From a virus, in the IMG/VR virus record IMGVR_UViG_3300013137_000071, positions 1 through 31,918 of that record: a DNA stretch of 31,918 bases. The stretch is one strand, 5' to 3'. Position numbers and translations under genes: made by a program. Below are positions 1 to 7,651 of the stretch, piece after piece; the first letter of the stretch is position 1, and each line of letters begins with the position of its first letter. The notes under the pieces are model-generated. The model made no database searches, had not been told where the DNA came from, and saw only the letters and a program-made list of their open reading frames with translations.

Positions 1-2
1 CT

Positions 3-821
3 TCGTGGGCTGTTGAAGCCAGCAAAGTGCCTCACGTGATTTACTTGGATGAGTTCCAGCAAGCGCCGAGGGAGACGCAGAATGCCTTCGCGGCCCTAGT
101 GAATGAGAAGGTAGTGGGGGGGTTGAAGCTGCATCCTGATTGCTACATAATGGCGGCGTCGAATAACTTGAGTGACCGGAGTAACGTGGTTTCGATGCCT
201 CCGTTCGTGAGCAATCGTTTTGCTCACTTCAACGTGGCTTACGACAATGATGCGTTCTTGGAGTACGCGAGGAGTCGTGGGTTGTGGCCTTACATAGCGG
301 CTTACGCGGCTTACCGTCCGGACATGATGCATAAGATGCCGAAGAGTAATGATGAGTACGCGTGGACTAGCCCCCGGTCGATGGAGTTCCTGAGCCGCGT
401 CATTCAGTCGGGCAATCCAACCATCGAGGTGGAGTTGGAGCGGTTGAAGAAGTATGGCGCGTCGCTCATTGGGCTGGGCACGTCTGCGGATTTCTCGGCT
501 TTCGTCAACTGGAGCTATAAGTTGAAGGTTGATGAGATGCTTGAGGCTGCGGGTAAGGGGAAGCGCGTGAAGCTGCCTGAGGAGCCTAACGTCCTTTACT
601 CGTTGACGGGGGCTATCGTGGCTCACGTTAAGCGTAACCCGAAGAAGCAGGCGCTGCCGGCGTTGAAGTTGCTGGATGCGTTTGAGAGTAAGAAGGACTT
701 CGGGGCGATTACGCTGATGAGTTTGGTGGCGGACAAACAGATTGGGGATGAGTTGGCTAAGCACGAGGAGATGATGGATTCGTTCCAGCGGTTTAAGGTC
801 ATGGTGAGGCCGGGTGATTAG
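3..821 (+). CDS. MoxR-family AAA+ ATPase, 5' end missing
   Basis: The frame is open to the window edge, so the N-terminus with the Walker A loop lies outside. What remains starts just before Walker B (VIYLDEFQQAP, Asp-Glu present), continues through a sensor-1-like stretch (IMAASNN) and an arginine-finger region (FVSNRFAHF), then an alpha-helical lid of about 170 residues. This pattern is that of MoxR-type ATPases, which remodel or insert cofactors into client proteins together with a VWA-domain partner. Such a partner lies two genes downstream (1080-2249), so the two probably act as a pair. The gene ends in TAG. A GGGTGAT ribosome site for the next gene overlaps its last codons, so translation is coupled. 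Client and role in the virus are unknown. Confidence 0.85.
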   Translation, partial: SWAVEASKVPHVIYLDEFQQAPRETQNAFAALVNEKVVGGLKLHPDCYIMAASNNLSDRSNVVSMPPFVSNRFAHFNVAYDNDAFLEYARSRGLWPYIAAYAAYRPDMMHKMPKSNDEYAWTSPRSMEFLSRVIQSGNPTIEVELERLKKYGASLIGLGTSADFSAFVNWSYKLKVDEMLEAAGKGKRVKLPEEPNVLYSLTGAIVAHVKRNPKKQALPALKLLDAFESKKDFGAITLMSLVADKQIGDELAKHEEMMDSFQRFKVMVRPGD

Positions 822-824
822 GGT

Positions 825-1064
825 ATGGATGAGACGGTCAGGAAGTGTGATGCTTGTGGTAAGGTGATTCCATATGGCCATGAGTTGTATAGGCTTGGTG
901 TGACGTATTGGAAGGACGCCGGACCCAATCTAACTGCCTATGGCTCTAAGACGATTGTAGATTGTAATAGGCAAGGTGATTGCTGTAGTTCTGAGTGTGC
1001 GGCTGCCTTGCTGCGTTTGCGGCTAGTGCAATTCGAGGGCAAGTTGCAACCGTTTAAGGAGTAA
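825..1064 (+). CDS. small zinc-binding protein (treble-clef type)
   Basis: A 79-residue protein with CDAC near the N-terminus and DCCSSEC about 45 residues later, followed by a short helix (AAALLRLRL). A C-x2-C ... C-x3-C pattern ending in a helix is typical of treble-clef zinc fingers of the TRASH/MYM kind. The start ATG has GGGTGAT six bases upstream. It sits between the MoxR ATPase and its VWA partner, so it may be an adaptor of that module, but this is inference. A shorter relative by pattern occurs at 11933-12058. No specific family is recognised. Confidence 0.75.
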   Translation: MDETVRKCDACGKVIPYGHELYRLGVTYWKDAGPNLTAYGSKTIVDCNRQGDCCSSECAAALLRLRLVQFEGKLQPFKE

Positions 1065-1079
1065 GGAGGTTGAGTGATA

Positions 1080-2249
1080 ATGGTTGAGTTGAATGCGTCT
1101 GATAAGTTGGCTAGGGCTCGGGTTCAGCTGTCGAGGAGCCAGCCTTTCTTTGCGTACTTGGCGTTTTCGCTGAGGTTCGTGGAGGATAAGAGCGTGCCTA
1201 CGATGGGGGTGAATGACCGAGGTTATTTGATTTACAACCCTGCGTATGTGGAGGGTTTGAAGAGTGGCGAGTTGGAGTTTGCTTTGACGCATGAAGTGAT
1301 GCATTGTGCGTTGATGCACACGAGCAAGAGTCGTTTGGGTGGTCGTGACCCGATAGTGTGGAACATGGCGGGTGATTACGTCATTAACACTATCTTGAAG
1401 GACTCTGGCGTGGGCGTGATGCCTCCTGGCTTGTTGTACGATGGAGTGCTTGGCAAGGGAGAGACTACAGAGGAAGTGTACGATAAGATAATGAGGAATG
1501 CCAAGCGGGTTAAGGTCGACTTTCCTATGATGGGCAAGGGCGGGTGCTACCAGCCTAGCGATGGGCACGAGCACGATGGCGAAGGTGAAGGAATAAGTAA
1601 AGGCAAGGTTGGCGCGGGCGTGGATTGGAAGGCCAAGTTAAACGAGGCTGCGGTTCACGCCAGGCAGATGGGTAAGTTTCCTTCTGGGGTAGACCGATTG
1701 GTGGAGGCGATTAACGAGCCTCCTTTGGACTGGCGGTCTATTCTGCATCAGAAGTTTCAGGGCAAGGTGACTTCGCGCATGACTTACTCTAGGCCTAACA
1801 GGAGGAATGACTTCGAGCATGGGGTTATTTTGCCTGGCAAGGTGAGGGAGGGAGCTAACGTCTTGGTTGCCATCGACACGTCGGGTTCGATTGGCAGCCG
1901 GGAGCTTGGCTTGTTCCTCAACGAAATCAGGGCCATGTTTGAGTCTGCTCCTGGGAGTGAGTTGACTTTGATGAGCATTGATTGCGCTGTGCATGAGGTG
2001 CGTAAGGTGGCTTCGTGGGATGACGTAGGGGAGTTTAACATCAAGGGTGGTGGTGGCTCGTCGATGGTGCCTGCGTTTGACTGGCTGCTTGACAGCGAGG
2101 ATGAGGTTGACATGGTCGTGGTGTTGACTGATGGGTTCATTGAGTTTCCGAAGGACAACCCGAAGGGTGTGGACACTGTGTGGGTTGGCGTGGCAGGTGA
2201 GTTTAAGGTTCCTTTTGGGTTGATGATTCCGATGAGGGGGGTGGCGTGA
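1080..2249 (+). CDS. zincin-like / VWA-like protein (DUF2201 type), MoxR partner
   Basis: A 389-residue protein with two parts. The N-terminal half has LTHEVMHCALMH with a HExxH zinc motif at residues 71-75, as in the putative metallopeptidase domain of the DUF2201 family. The C-terminal half is VWA-like: the MIDAS motif DTSGS is at residues 266-270 and the distal TDG at 350-352, so the metal site looks intact. Between them is a Gly/His/Glu-rich linker (about 150-170). GTG at 1074 is also in frame, but GGAGGT (1065-1070) is only three bases from it and nine from ATG 1080, so ATG 1080 is preferred. MoxR plus VWA pairs are known chaperone-like machines; one in a virus may assemble a virion or replication complex. 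Substrate unknown. Confidence 0.82.
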   Translation: MVELNASDKLARARVQLSRSQPFFAYLAFSLRFVEDKSVPTMGVNDRGYLIYNPAYVEGLKSGELEFALTHEVMHCALMHTSKSRLGGRDPIVWNMAGDYVINTILKDSGVGVMPPGLLYDGVLGKGETTEEVYDKIMRNAKRVKVDFPMMGKGGCYQPSDGHEHDGEGEGISKGKVGAGVDWKAKLNEAAVHARQMGKFPSGVDRLVEAINEPPLDWRSILHQKFQGKVTSRMTYSRPNRRNDFEHGVILPGKVREGANVLVAIDTSGSIGSRELGLFLNEIRAMFESAPGSELTLMSIDCAVHEVRKVASWDDVGEFNIKGGGGSSMVPAFDWLLDSEDEVDMVVVLTDGFIEFPKDNPKGVDTVWVGVAGEFKVPFGLMIPMRGVA

Positions 2250-2525
2250 GTGTTGCGTGGGTGGGTTAAGATATTGCAAGAAGAAAAAGCGAGCAGGGAT
2301 TTGCAAGGGTTGGCTGTTTGTTTTCAATACGATACAGATAACGTTAGCTATCAAGGCTATTGCGGGAAGTTGGGCAAATGCCCCAGGTGCAACGCGCCTG
2401 CTTGGATTATTGTAGCAAAGCCAAGCTCTTCTATACATAGGGACAGTATGTCGTGTTGTTTTGTAACTGTCGCTAATACTTTTGAGGTAGCATCTTACCT
2501 CAGGTGGTGTAGCAAAAATGTCTGA
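2250..2525 (+). CDS. hypothetical Cys-containing protein
   Basis: A 91-residue frame that begins with GTG-TTG directly after the TGA of the VWA gene and overlaps the following HNH gene by eight bases. A G-rich ribosome site (GGGGTGG) lies in the end of the preceding gene. It contains one CPRC pair near residue 44, and further cysteines (YCG, SCC, RWC) that could complete a zinc site. I do not recognise a family. It is supported by its exact fit between neighbours and by the G/T-rich codon style shared with the surrounding genes. The start is uncertain. Confidence 0.5.
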   Translation: MLRGWVKILQEEKASRDLQGLAVCFQYDTDNVSYQGYCGKLGKCPRCNAPAWIIVAKPSSSIHRDSMSCCFVTVANTFEVASYLRWCSKNV

Positions 2526-2856
2526 GTTGGCTTTGTATCGTCGGTCTAGCTTAGACCGGCTGGCAACTAGGGTGTTAAAGAAGCAAGCTAGGGACAAGGA
2601 CGAGTGTGCTTTGTGCGGGGCGAAGGCCGCGATTGGCCTGACTGCCGACCATTGGATTCCTTTATCAAAGGGGGGAACTAATGAGCCGGATAACTTGTGC
2701 ATGGTGTGCGCTGCTTGCAATGGTTTCAAGGGTGACTTGATTCCTGGCGTTGGCTTTAGGGAGGTGACTTGCGGTAAGCATGGGCGTTCTTGGGCTCGTT
2801 TCAAGAATGGCCGTTGGGAGTGCGTTAGGTGTTGGAGGGATGCTGGATGCGAGTGA
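2518..2856 (+). CDS. HNH endonuclease
   Basis: A 112-residue protein with a complete HNH core: C30-x2-C33, then ADHWIPLSKGGTNEPDNL (catalytic His45, with Asp44 before it, and Asn59), then C64-x2-C67-N68 and KGD. This is the usual form of small phage HNH nucleases. A second Cys set (CGKH ... CVRC) near the C-terminus suggests an extra zinc ribbon. AGGTGGT lies nine bases before ATG. HNH nucleases near terminases can help packaging, but no terminase is visible here, so it could equally be a free-standing mobile or recombination nuclease. Confidence 0.88.
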   Translation: MSELALYRRSSLDRLATRVLKKQARDKDECALCGAKAAIGLTADHWIPLSKGGTNEPDNLCMVCAACNGFKGDLIPGVGFREVTCGKHGRSWARFKNGRWECVRCWRDAGCE

Positions 2857-3680
2857 ATTTTCCGCATAATGAGGACTACTCGGCGGAGTTGTCCGCTGAT
2901 AATGAAGGCAGGTTACTAGTGAAGAGTGGCGGAGTGGTGTTGTTGTCTTACATACCTAAGAAGCAACTTGCTTTGGTTTCTAATGATGATGGTAAATACT
3001 ATGCGACAATTCATCCGTTCGCTGAGGCGGTAGGAGTGGCTTGTGCTGATGCGGAGGGCATGGACGTATGCACTCAGAGCATAGGCTCTTTACCGCCTAT
3101 AAAGGATGGCTTTGCGGTGTTATCTTACACGAAAGAGAGCCATGTTTTCTATGTCGATAAGGACTTCAAGCTCCTCAAGGTCTTGTTTCCGGTTGGTCAT
3201 AATACTAAGCCTTATGGAGAGTTGCCTGACTCGTGGATGAATTACGCGGAGTCGTTAAGGCGGCTGGTGGGCAAACGTAGAGTTAACGAGGTGGCTTGGG
3301 ATAAGCTTGAGCCTTTCATGAAGGTTGCTATTCGTTCGGATTTGGAGCACGACAAGCTGTCTGGTTTGTCGGTCAAGTGTACGGAGTATTTCTATCGGGC
3401 TGTCGAGGCTGGGGAGCTTGACTTCCTGGCGGGCGAGTTGGATGATTATTCGTTGCGTCGTCTGGCTATGATTGTGGAGAAGGTTCCTGGCGAGCCTAGG
3501 ACTCTTGAGTTTGCTGACACGTTGAAGAAGCGTTTGGCTGACGAGGTTGCTTTGATGGCTTGGAGTAGGTTGTTTTTGGAGGAGAAGAGCGGTAAGGCGT
3601 TGCCGTATTTTGTGGATACGATTGGAAAGGCGATGGTGTGGCAGTTTAAGAAGTATGGGCAGGCCACTAACCTTATATAG
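2847..3680 (+). CDS. hypothetical protein, 277 aa
   Basis: ATG 2847 is preferred over GTG 2829 because GGAGG (2834-2838) stands eight bases before it; the start overlaps the end of the HNH gene. The N-terminal half (to about residue 120) is beta-rich, with alternating hydrophobic strands such as VVLLSYIP and VFYVDKDFKLL. The C-terminal half is helical and charged. I do not recognise a family, and see no catalytic motif, membrane segment or zinc site. The last codons are CTT ATA TAG, which double as the TATA box of the next promoter. Confidence 0.75.
   Translation: MRVNFPHNEDYSAELSADNEGRLLVKSGGVVLLSYIPKKQLALVSNDDGKYYATIHPFAEAVGVACADAEGMDVCTQSIGSLPPIKDGFAVLSYTKESHVFYVDKDFKLLKVLFPVGHNTKPYGELPDSWMNYAESLRRLVGKRRVNEVAWDKLEPFMKVAIRSDLEHDKLSGLSVKCTEYFYRAVEAGELDFLAGELDDYSLRRLAMIVEKVPGEPRTLEFADTLKKRLADEVALMAWSRLFLEEKSGKALPYFVDTIGKAMVWQFKKYGQATNLI
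3673..3679 (+). promoter_or_regulatory. archaeal TATA box overlapping a stop codon
   Basis: TTATATA is followed by G and so includes most of the TAG stop of the upstream gene. Its centre is 27 bases before GTG 3703 and 30 before ATG 3706, the spacing at which archaeal RNA polymerase starts, so the next transcript is probably leaderless. The same CTTATATAG ends the gene at 6623. Confidence 0.65.
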
Positions 3681-3705
3681 TAGTATGTAGTATAGTTGCA
3701 CGGTG

Positions 3706-3912
3706 ATGCATTTGGATATTCCTGTGCAAGAAAATCAAGTCTACAAGGACACCCTGCGCAAGAGGGGCGAAAGCTACTACATTCTCGTAGACCAAGCAAT
3801 GCTCGACTATCTAGGCATAAAAGACCCGGACAACGCAACGCTGGCAATCAAAGCCGAGAAGTCCACCAAGTGGGGCAACTACTTCGGCGTAGGGGTGAAC
3901 AAACTAAAATGA
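3706..3912 (+). CDS. candidate AbrB-like DNA-binding regulator
   Basis: A 68-residue protein. The stretch KRGESYYILVDQAMLDYLGI, then KDPDNATLAIKAEKS, resembles the swapped-hairpin AbrB/MazE fold (a strand ending in an aliphatic run, a helix with a 'YLGIK' turn, then an acidic turn and strand). GTG 3703 is an alternative start. There is no ribosome site; the TATA box spacing suggests a leaderless mRNA. It is the first gene behind its own promoter and heads the small-gene chain that leads to the helicase, which suits an autoregulator. Its codons are A/C-rich, unlike the G/T-rich genes around it. The family call is moderate. Confidence 0.65.
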   Translation: MHLDIPVQENQVYKDTLRKRGESYYILVDQAMLDYLGIKDPDNATLAIKAEKSTKWGNYFGVGVNKLK

Positions 3913-4007
3913 CTAGAATTGACTTGAACAAAGCACTGAAAGATAGGGGTTGGGTTGCTCCGAATATTGACGAATGCTCGGCCGATGATTTACGGCTAGC
4001 TATATGA
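3909..4007 (+). CDS. micro-protein, 32 aa
   Basis: The start overlaps the previous stop as ATGA (3909-3912) and the frame codes for 32 residues with a plausible helical, acidic composition (IDECSADDLRLAI at the end). Its stop overlaps the start of a 14-codon frame (4004-4048, MKSPVPFNELEVSA), and that stop overlaps ATG 4045. This unbroken ATGA chain is the main evidence for translation. Function unknown. Confidence 0.5.
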   Translation: MTRIDLNKALKDRGWVAPNIDECSADDLRLAI

Positions 4008-4048
4008 AGTCTCCTGTGCCGTTTAACGAGTTGGAGGTGAGTGCATGA
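4004..4048 (+). CDS. possible 14-aa linking micro-ORF
   Basis: ATG at 4004 overlaps the TGA of the 32-residue gene, and its own TGA overlaps ATG 4045. It carries the GGAGGTGA ribosome site (4033-4040) of the next gene within its coding sequence. It may be a translational coupling element rather than a gene for a stable peptide. Confidence 0.3.
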   Translation: MKSPVPFNELEVSA

Positions 4049-4218
4049 AGAAGATTGCCGCGCCTTTAGTGGAAGCGAAGAAGTGGAGGACTAAAATCCT
4101 CCGTGCGATGGACGTGCTGTCTCGTATAGAGACTAAAAAAGCAGCAGACTCGTACCTAGAGTTGGGCTTGGTATGGAATGACCTAGATACTGTGATTGAG
4201 ACGGCTGAGGAGGCTTGA
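4045..4218 (+). CDS. small hypothetical protein, 57 aa
   Basis: ATG 4045 is preceded six bases away by GGAGGT, the strongest ribosome site in this stretch. The product is basic at its N-terminus (KKIAAPLVEAKKWRTKIL) and acidic at its C-terminus (DTVIETAEEA), and looks all-helical. Its last bases hold GAGGAGG, which serves the helicase gene, and its TGA overlaps a TTG of that gene. This suggests a product made together with the helicase, perhaps an accessory protein (inference). No family recognised. Confidence 0.65.
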   Translation: MKKIAAPLVEAKKWRTKILRAMDVLSRIETKKAADSYLELGLVWNDLDTVIETAEEA

Positions 4219-4223
4219 CTTGT

Positions 4224-6623
4224 TTGACGCCTGAAGAATTTGAGGAACTTAAAGAAGCATTCGGCAAGAGCACTTATTGCGTAGACCAATCATGGGTGCC
4301 TGCCTTCAAGACATCCACAACGCCGGAGGAAGCGACTAAGAGAGTTCCCGAAGAGCTTCAGGACAAGTGGAAGGAAGTCCTGGCGACAGATAGTTTTGAT
4401 GAGTTCGACACCAATCGTAACCTAATTGTCGACCCGATAATCTCGGCGGAGATTCGCAGGCGGATAGATAAGTACCTACGCAAGAACCCTGATACTAAGC
4501 AAGTGTTCTATCGTGCCCCCTTTCCTCTTTCTATCGAGCAAGTAATCATCATCAGCAACGAGTTGACTTATGCTCACAGCAAGCCCGTGGTAGTGTGGCC
4601 GGAGTCCTCTAAAGTTCACGAAGAAGGGAAGTTTAAGATTAATTATTATTGCAGGTTCCCGGTGAAAGTGACGGTGGAGCATGAGGCTCACGTGGCTAGG
4701 CTTGAGATATTTAAGACATACAAAGAGAAGGATGCGGACCGATATCACATTTCGTTCATGTCTGAGAAGAATTATCGGGCAGGAGTTCTAATGCCTGAGT
4801 TGGCGTTCAACTTCGACCGGTACGTGTATCAGGTGCTGGTAGGTAGCAGGAAGCTGTTGCTTTTGTCTGGCAAGAAGCTGCACATTGGGGCCGAGTATAT
4901 AGTCAAGGGCTTGGTGTTCGACATTCCTCGCTTGTTTGACACTCGCTTGTACATTGGGGCCAAGCAAACGTGCGTGGTGGCTGACGAGATTACCGAGTTG
5001 GTTCCCGACAAGGTCACTGCCCCCCTGCTAGCCAAATGCAAGGGCAAAGACCGGGAGTGGTTCATGCGTTCGGTCATGTACCCATACCACAACTGTCTGG
5101 AGGACTACTCGCTGTACGTGACGCTTGGTTTCTTCCACTTGCAGACTGGCTTTCCATTCAATCAGTTGGTGGTGGGTGAAGCTAACAGCGGTAAGAGCAG
5201 GGTGCTTGCCAAGTTCCATTCGATTACTGGAGAGCCTGTGCTTGAGGCGGGTGCGGGAACGGTGCGTGGGTTGATGCCCACGTTCTCGGCTAACAATGCC
5301 GACTGTGGGTTCCTGGCCAGCCAGAGATATAAGGCCATGGTGAACGAGTTCTTTTCTTACATAACGGGCAACAGCGCGATTGACCGACAGGACTTCATGT
5401 CGAAGGCTAAGGGTATCTTAGAGGGTAACGAGGTCTTGTACCAGTCGGGTAATGGCAAGCAGACGGTGCAGATGACTGCTGACTTATTGGCCGTGGGCAA
5501 CCCTCCGCATAGCATGGGGGCTGGCAGGTTTGGCAGCGTGATGGAGATGTACGAGTACTTTGACCCGGCGTTGATGGACCGTATCTTGTTTTACTGGCAG
5601 CCTATAGAGCAGAATAAGATAGTGGCCGCGCACAAGCACGAGGCGGTTGCGCTTGAGGCGGGCGTTAAGGAGAATGGAATCTTGCACTTGGAGCGGCTTG
5701 ATTATGGGGAGTTGTTGACTTGCGAGGAGCTTAAGGCTTTGTTAGTGTGGTGCCGGAACACTAAGTTTTCGGTTGAGGACTCGGATTTCTTGGACGATGA
5801 GTCTACTAGCTTGGCTGCGAACATTCCGGTGGGTATTTTCACTAGAAATATGGAGTTCATGGTAAATGCTGCGTCTTCGTTTGCTGTGATGCGTTGTTTG
5901 TCTGATGGGTTGGTTTTGCCTGAGACTAAGTCGGTGGTGTTGACGAAGGATGACTTGCGTAATGGCCGGCTCTTCATCCAGCACATGGTGAATCAATATG
6001 TTAACGAAGAGGGTGACGAGCTTAACTTACGATTCAAGGCAATGAAGTCGTTGACTCCTGTTCAGAGCAAGGTCTTTGGTATTCTATCTGCTGCTTGGGA
6101 GAATGGCGGCGAGGAGAAGTACGCTAGGATGGTTCAATTAGAACGGCTTCGCACTGCAGTGACTAGTGACAAGGAGTTGATGGAGTCGCTTGAGCACATG
6201 AGGCATCGTCACTTGTGTGTGTACAGCCACTCGCATGCCATGTTGTTTCCCGATGTGAGTATGGAAGTGATTGGGGCTTATGATAGTGTGGTGCATGGGT
6301 TCCAGCCCGACGATAAGCAGTTGGGATTTAAGTGTGTGAAGCTAGGGCTGTTGGAGTTCAGTGACGAGAGCCAGCGTTTCTCTACGCCTTGGTCTGTGCT
6401 TTCGGAGTATGCTGAGGGTGCTGAGCCTAGGTTGGCGGCCAGGATTGAGTCATTGAAACAGTTCCTGGCGATTGGAGCTAAACAAGAACGTAGCTACGAG
6501 GAATGTTATATTAGAGGATACACTGATAGTGTCATTAACCACGCCAAGAGAGATGGTAGTGTGCTTGAGCCAGTTAAAGGTAAGTTGATACTGGCGAAGA
6601 GTAGTGACAGTGAACTTATATAG
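4224..6623 (+). CDS. divergent MCM-like replicative helicase (AAA+)
   Basis: About 800 residues. Walker A is GEANSGKS (318-325), the Walker B position reads MVNEFF (Asn374-Glu375), sensor 1 is GNPP (Asn426) and LMDR gives an arginine finger (Arg453). After it comes RNMEFMVNAASSFAVMRCLS followed by LTKDDLRNGRLFI, the helical lid typical of MCM proteins ('R..E.L...AEA.AKMRLS ... T..D...A..L'). The N-terminal 300 residues would be the DNA-binding part, and the C-terminal 150 could be a winged helix. Usual archaeal MCM has Asp-Glu in Walker B; here Asn replaces Asp. TTG 4224 lies ten bases after GGAGG and is preferred; TTG 4215 is possible by stop-start overlap. It should unwind viral DNA. Identification rests on motif order. 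Confidence 0.75.
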   Translation: MTPEEFEELKEAFGKSTYCVDQSWVPAFKTSTTPEEATKRVPEELQDKWKEVLATDSFDEFDTNRNLIVDPIISAEIRRRIDKYLRKNPDTKQVFYRAPFPLSIEQVIIISNELTYAHSKPVVVWPESSKVHEEGKFKINYYCRFPVKVTVEHEAHVARLEIFKTYKEKDADRYHISFMSEKNYRAGVLMPELAFNFDRYVYQVLVGSRKLLLLSGKKLHIGAEYIVKGLVFDIPRLFDTRLYIGAKQTCVVADEITELVPDKVTAPLLAKCKGKDREWFMRSVMYPYHNCLEDYSLYVTLGFFHLQTGFPFNQLVVGEANSGKSRVLAKFHSITGEPVLEAGAGTVRGLMPTFSANNADCGFLASQRYKAMVNEFFSYITGNSAIDRQDFMSKAKGILEGNEVLYQSGNGKQTVQMTADLLAVGNPPHSMGAGRFGSVMEMYEYFDPALMDRILFYWQPIEQNKIVAAHKHEAVALEAGVKENGILHLERLDYGELLTCEELKALLVWCRNTKFSVEDSDFLDDESTSLAANIPVGIFTRNMEFMVNAASSFAVMRCLSDGLVLPETKSVVLTKDDLRNGRLFIQHMVNQYVNEEGDELNLRFKAMKSLTPVQSKVFGILSAAWENGGEEKYARMVQLERLRTAVTSDKELMESLEHMRHRHLCVYSHSHAMLFPDVSMEVIGAYDSVVHGFQPDDKQLGFKCVKLGLLEFSDESQRFSTPWSVLSEYAEGAEPRLAARIESLKQFLAIGAKQERSYEECYIRGYTDSVINHAKRDGSVLEPVKGKLILAKSSDSELI
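6616..6622 (+). promoter_or_regulatory. archaeal TATA box overlapping a stop codon
   Basis: TTATATA runs into the TAG stop of the helicase gene. Its centre is about 25 bases before GGAGGT (6644-6649) and 38 before ATG 6657, so transcription probably starts just at the ribosome site. It would drive the operon 6657-10275 and probably the tRNA. Confidence 0.65.
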
Positions 6624-6656
6624 ACCTAGATACATTATCTAATGGAGGTGTATAGT

Positions 6657-6857
6657 ATGAAGACAAAGAACGAACAGAAGGTAGAAGACTACCTCCGAAC
6701 CCTAGACCACTCGACAACCATTCGAGAAATCAAAGAAAAAACCGGCGTCGGACACAACCAAGCCAAGTACGTATGCCTAGTCCTAACATCCGTACCGGAC
6801 GCCAAAATCACGATGAGAAAGGTAGGAAACACCTGGCTCATAGAACCAAAAAACTGA
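6657..6857 (+). CDS. small winged-helix/HTH protein
   Basis: A 66-residue protein starting at ATG 6657, seven bases after GGAGGT. ATG 6642 lies upstream of the ribosome site and is rejected. TTIREIKEKTGVGHNQAKYV followed by a strand pair (AKITMRKVGNTWLIE) fits a small winged helix: helix-turn-helix, then a two-stranded wing. It is the first gene behind its promoter, is A/C-rich in codon use like the candidate regulator at 3706, and is likely a DNA-binding regulator of the operon or of the early-to-late switch (inference). Confidence 0.7.
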   Translation: MKTKNEQKVEDYLRTLDHSTTIREIKEKTGVGHNQAKYVCLVLTSVPDAKITMRKVGNTWLIEPKN

Positions 6858-6868
6858 GGTGAAGAAAG

Positions 6869-7438
6869 TTGCCTACGACAGAGAGGGATTTAGTAAAGGC
6901 AGTGCTGCAGCTAGAGAACCTGCAAATCATAGATGCGGCACAAGCCAACGAAGCCATCAGAAAACTGATGGACGAACAACCACGCCAGCCAATACTTTTG
7001 ACTGGACGGCACTTGAAGCCAAGGATACTGGCAGAGTCTTTTACAGAATCCTTGGAGCTAGGCAAGCGCCGGTCAAAGCGTCACGCCCACCAAATCATAA
7101 AGCCAACGAAAGACCAAGCCCTAGCCATAATGACAGAGATGGGCAGCGCGTCTACTATAGAAATAGCCAAAGAAATATCCTTACGCCTAGGCAAGAAACG
7201 TCTGCGCGGGGAACCAAAAGGCTACCTAGTAAATCGCGTGAGCAAGGTACTCAGAGTCCTTAAAGACGAAGGAGAACTGATACACACGGGACCAATACGC
7301 GGGCCTGGAGCAAAGTGGGCAATCAACGGCTTCAAACTCTCGCGTCCTCTGAAAGACATCGAGAAGGACAAGCGAAAGGAAAGCCGAGAGTTTCACGAGT
7401 ACCCGCACAGCAAGACTATAGTGGAGGCCTCGCAATAA
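6869..7438 (+). CDS. winged-helix DNA-binding protein
   Basis: A 189-residue protein starting at TTG 6869, about six bases after GAGGTGA. The overlapping frame from GTG 6859 is rejected because it is arginine-rich and ends inside this gene. The middle part has STIEIAKEISLRLG, then GYLVNRVSKVLRVLKDEGEL and a wing-like GPGAKWAING, a winged-helix pattern as in transcription regulators and some replication initiators. The C-terminus is a charged helix (KDIEKDKRKESREF). It sits directly behind another HTH gene. Precise family unknown. Confidence 0.72.
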   Translation: MPTTERDLVKAVLQLENLQIIDAAQANEAIRKLMDEQPRQPILLTGRHLKPRILAESFTESLELGKRRSKRHAHQIIKPTKDQALAIMTEMGSASTIEIAKEISLRLGKKRLRGEPKGYLVNRVSKVLRVLKDEGELIHTGPIRGPGAKWAINGFKLSRPLKDIEKDKRKESREFHEYPHSKTIVEASQ

Positions 7439-7439
7439 A

Positions 7440-7637
7440 GTGGAGGCCTTCGAGCCTGAAGAAGTCAGGGCAGTAGCCGAAGCCCTAGATAAAGCCAGGG
7501 CCGGGCCAGTCTACACGCTAACCACGCGGGAGAAGGAAATGCTTTCTCGCCTGGCTGGCTTCTTCAGGACCGCCCAATCAATGGGCGAGCAGGTGCACTT
7601 GGCTACTAGAAGCGAGTTAGAGGAAGTGTTATTCTAG
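7440..7637 (+). CDS. small hypothetical protein, 65 aa
   Basis: GTG 7440 begins one base after the stop of the previous gene; GGAGG at 7423-7427 could serve it at a long spacing. The two genes share a direct repeat, GTGGAGGCCT, at 7421-7430 (end of the first) and 7440-7449 (start of this one). The product is acidic and helical (EPEEVRAVAEALDKARAG, then TREKEMLSRLAGFF). No family recognised. Confidence 0.6.
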   Translation: MEAFEPEEVRAVAEALDKARAGPVYTLTTREKEMLSRLAGFFRTAQSMGEQVHLATRSELEEVLF

Positions 7638-7651
7638 CGGAGGTAAAGAAC

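Noticed and set aside
96-881. Long - strand frame opposite the MoxR gene
   Set aside because: Arginine/histidine-rich shadow of a clear AAA+ gene on the + strand; no ribosome site and no known motif.
1638-2867. 409-codon - strand frame across the VWA, Cys-rich and HNH genes
   Set aside because: Spans three well-supported + strand genes and has low-complexity His/Arg/Pro composition typical of an antisense shadow.
6859-7263. + strand frame starting at GTG 6859
   Set aside because: Overlaps the winged-helix gene in another frame, is arginine-rich without hydrophobic core, and TTG 6869 explains the ribosome site.
7421-7449. Direct repeat GTGGAGGCCT
   Set aside because: Two copies 19 bases apart are more simply a small local duplication of a gene end and start carrying a ribosome site; no array.
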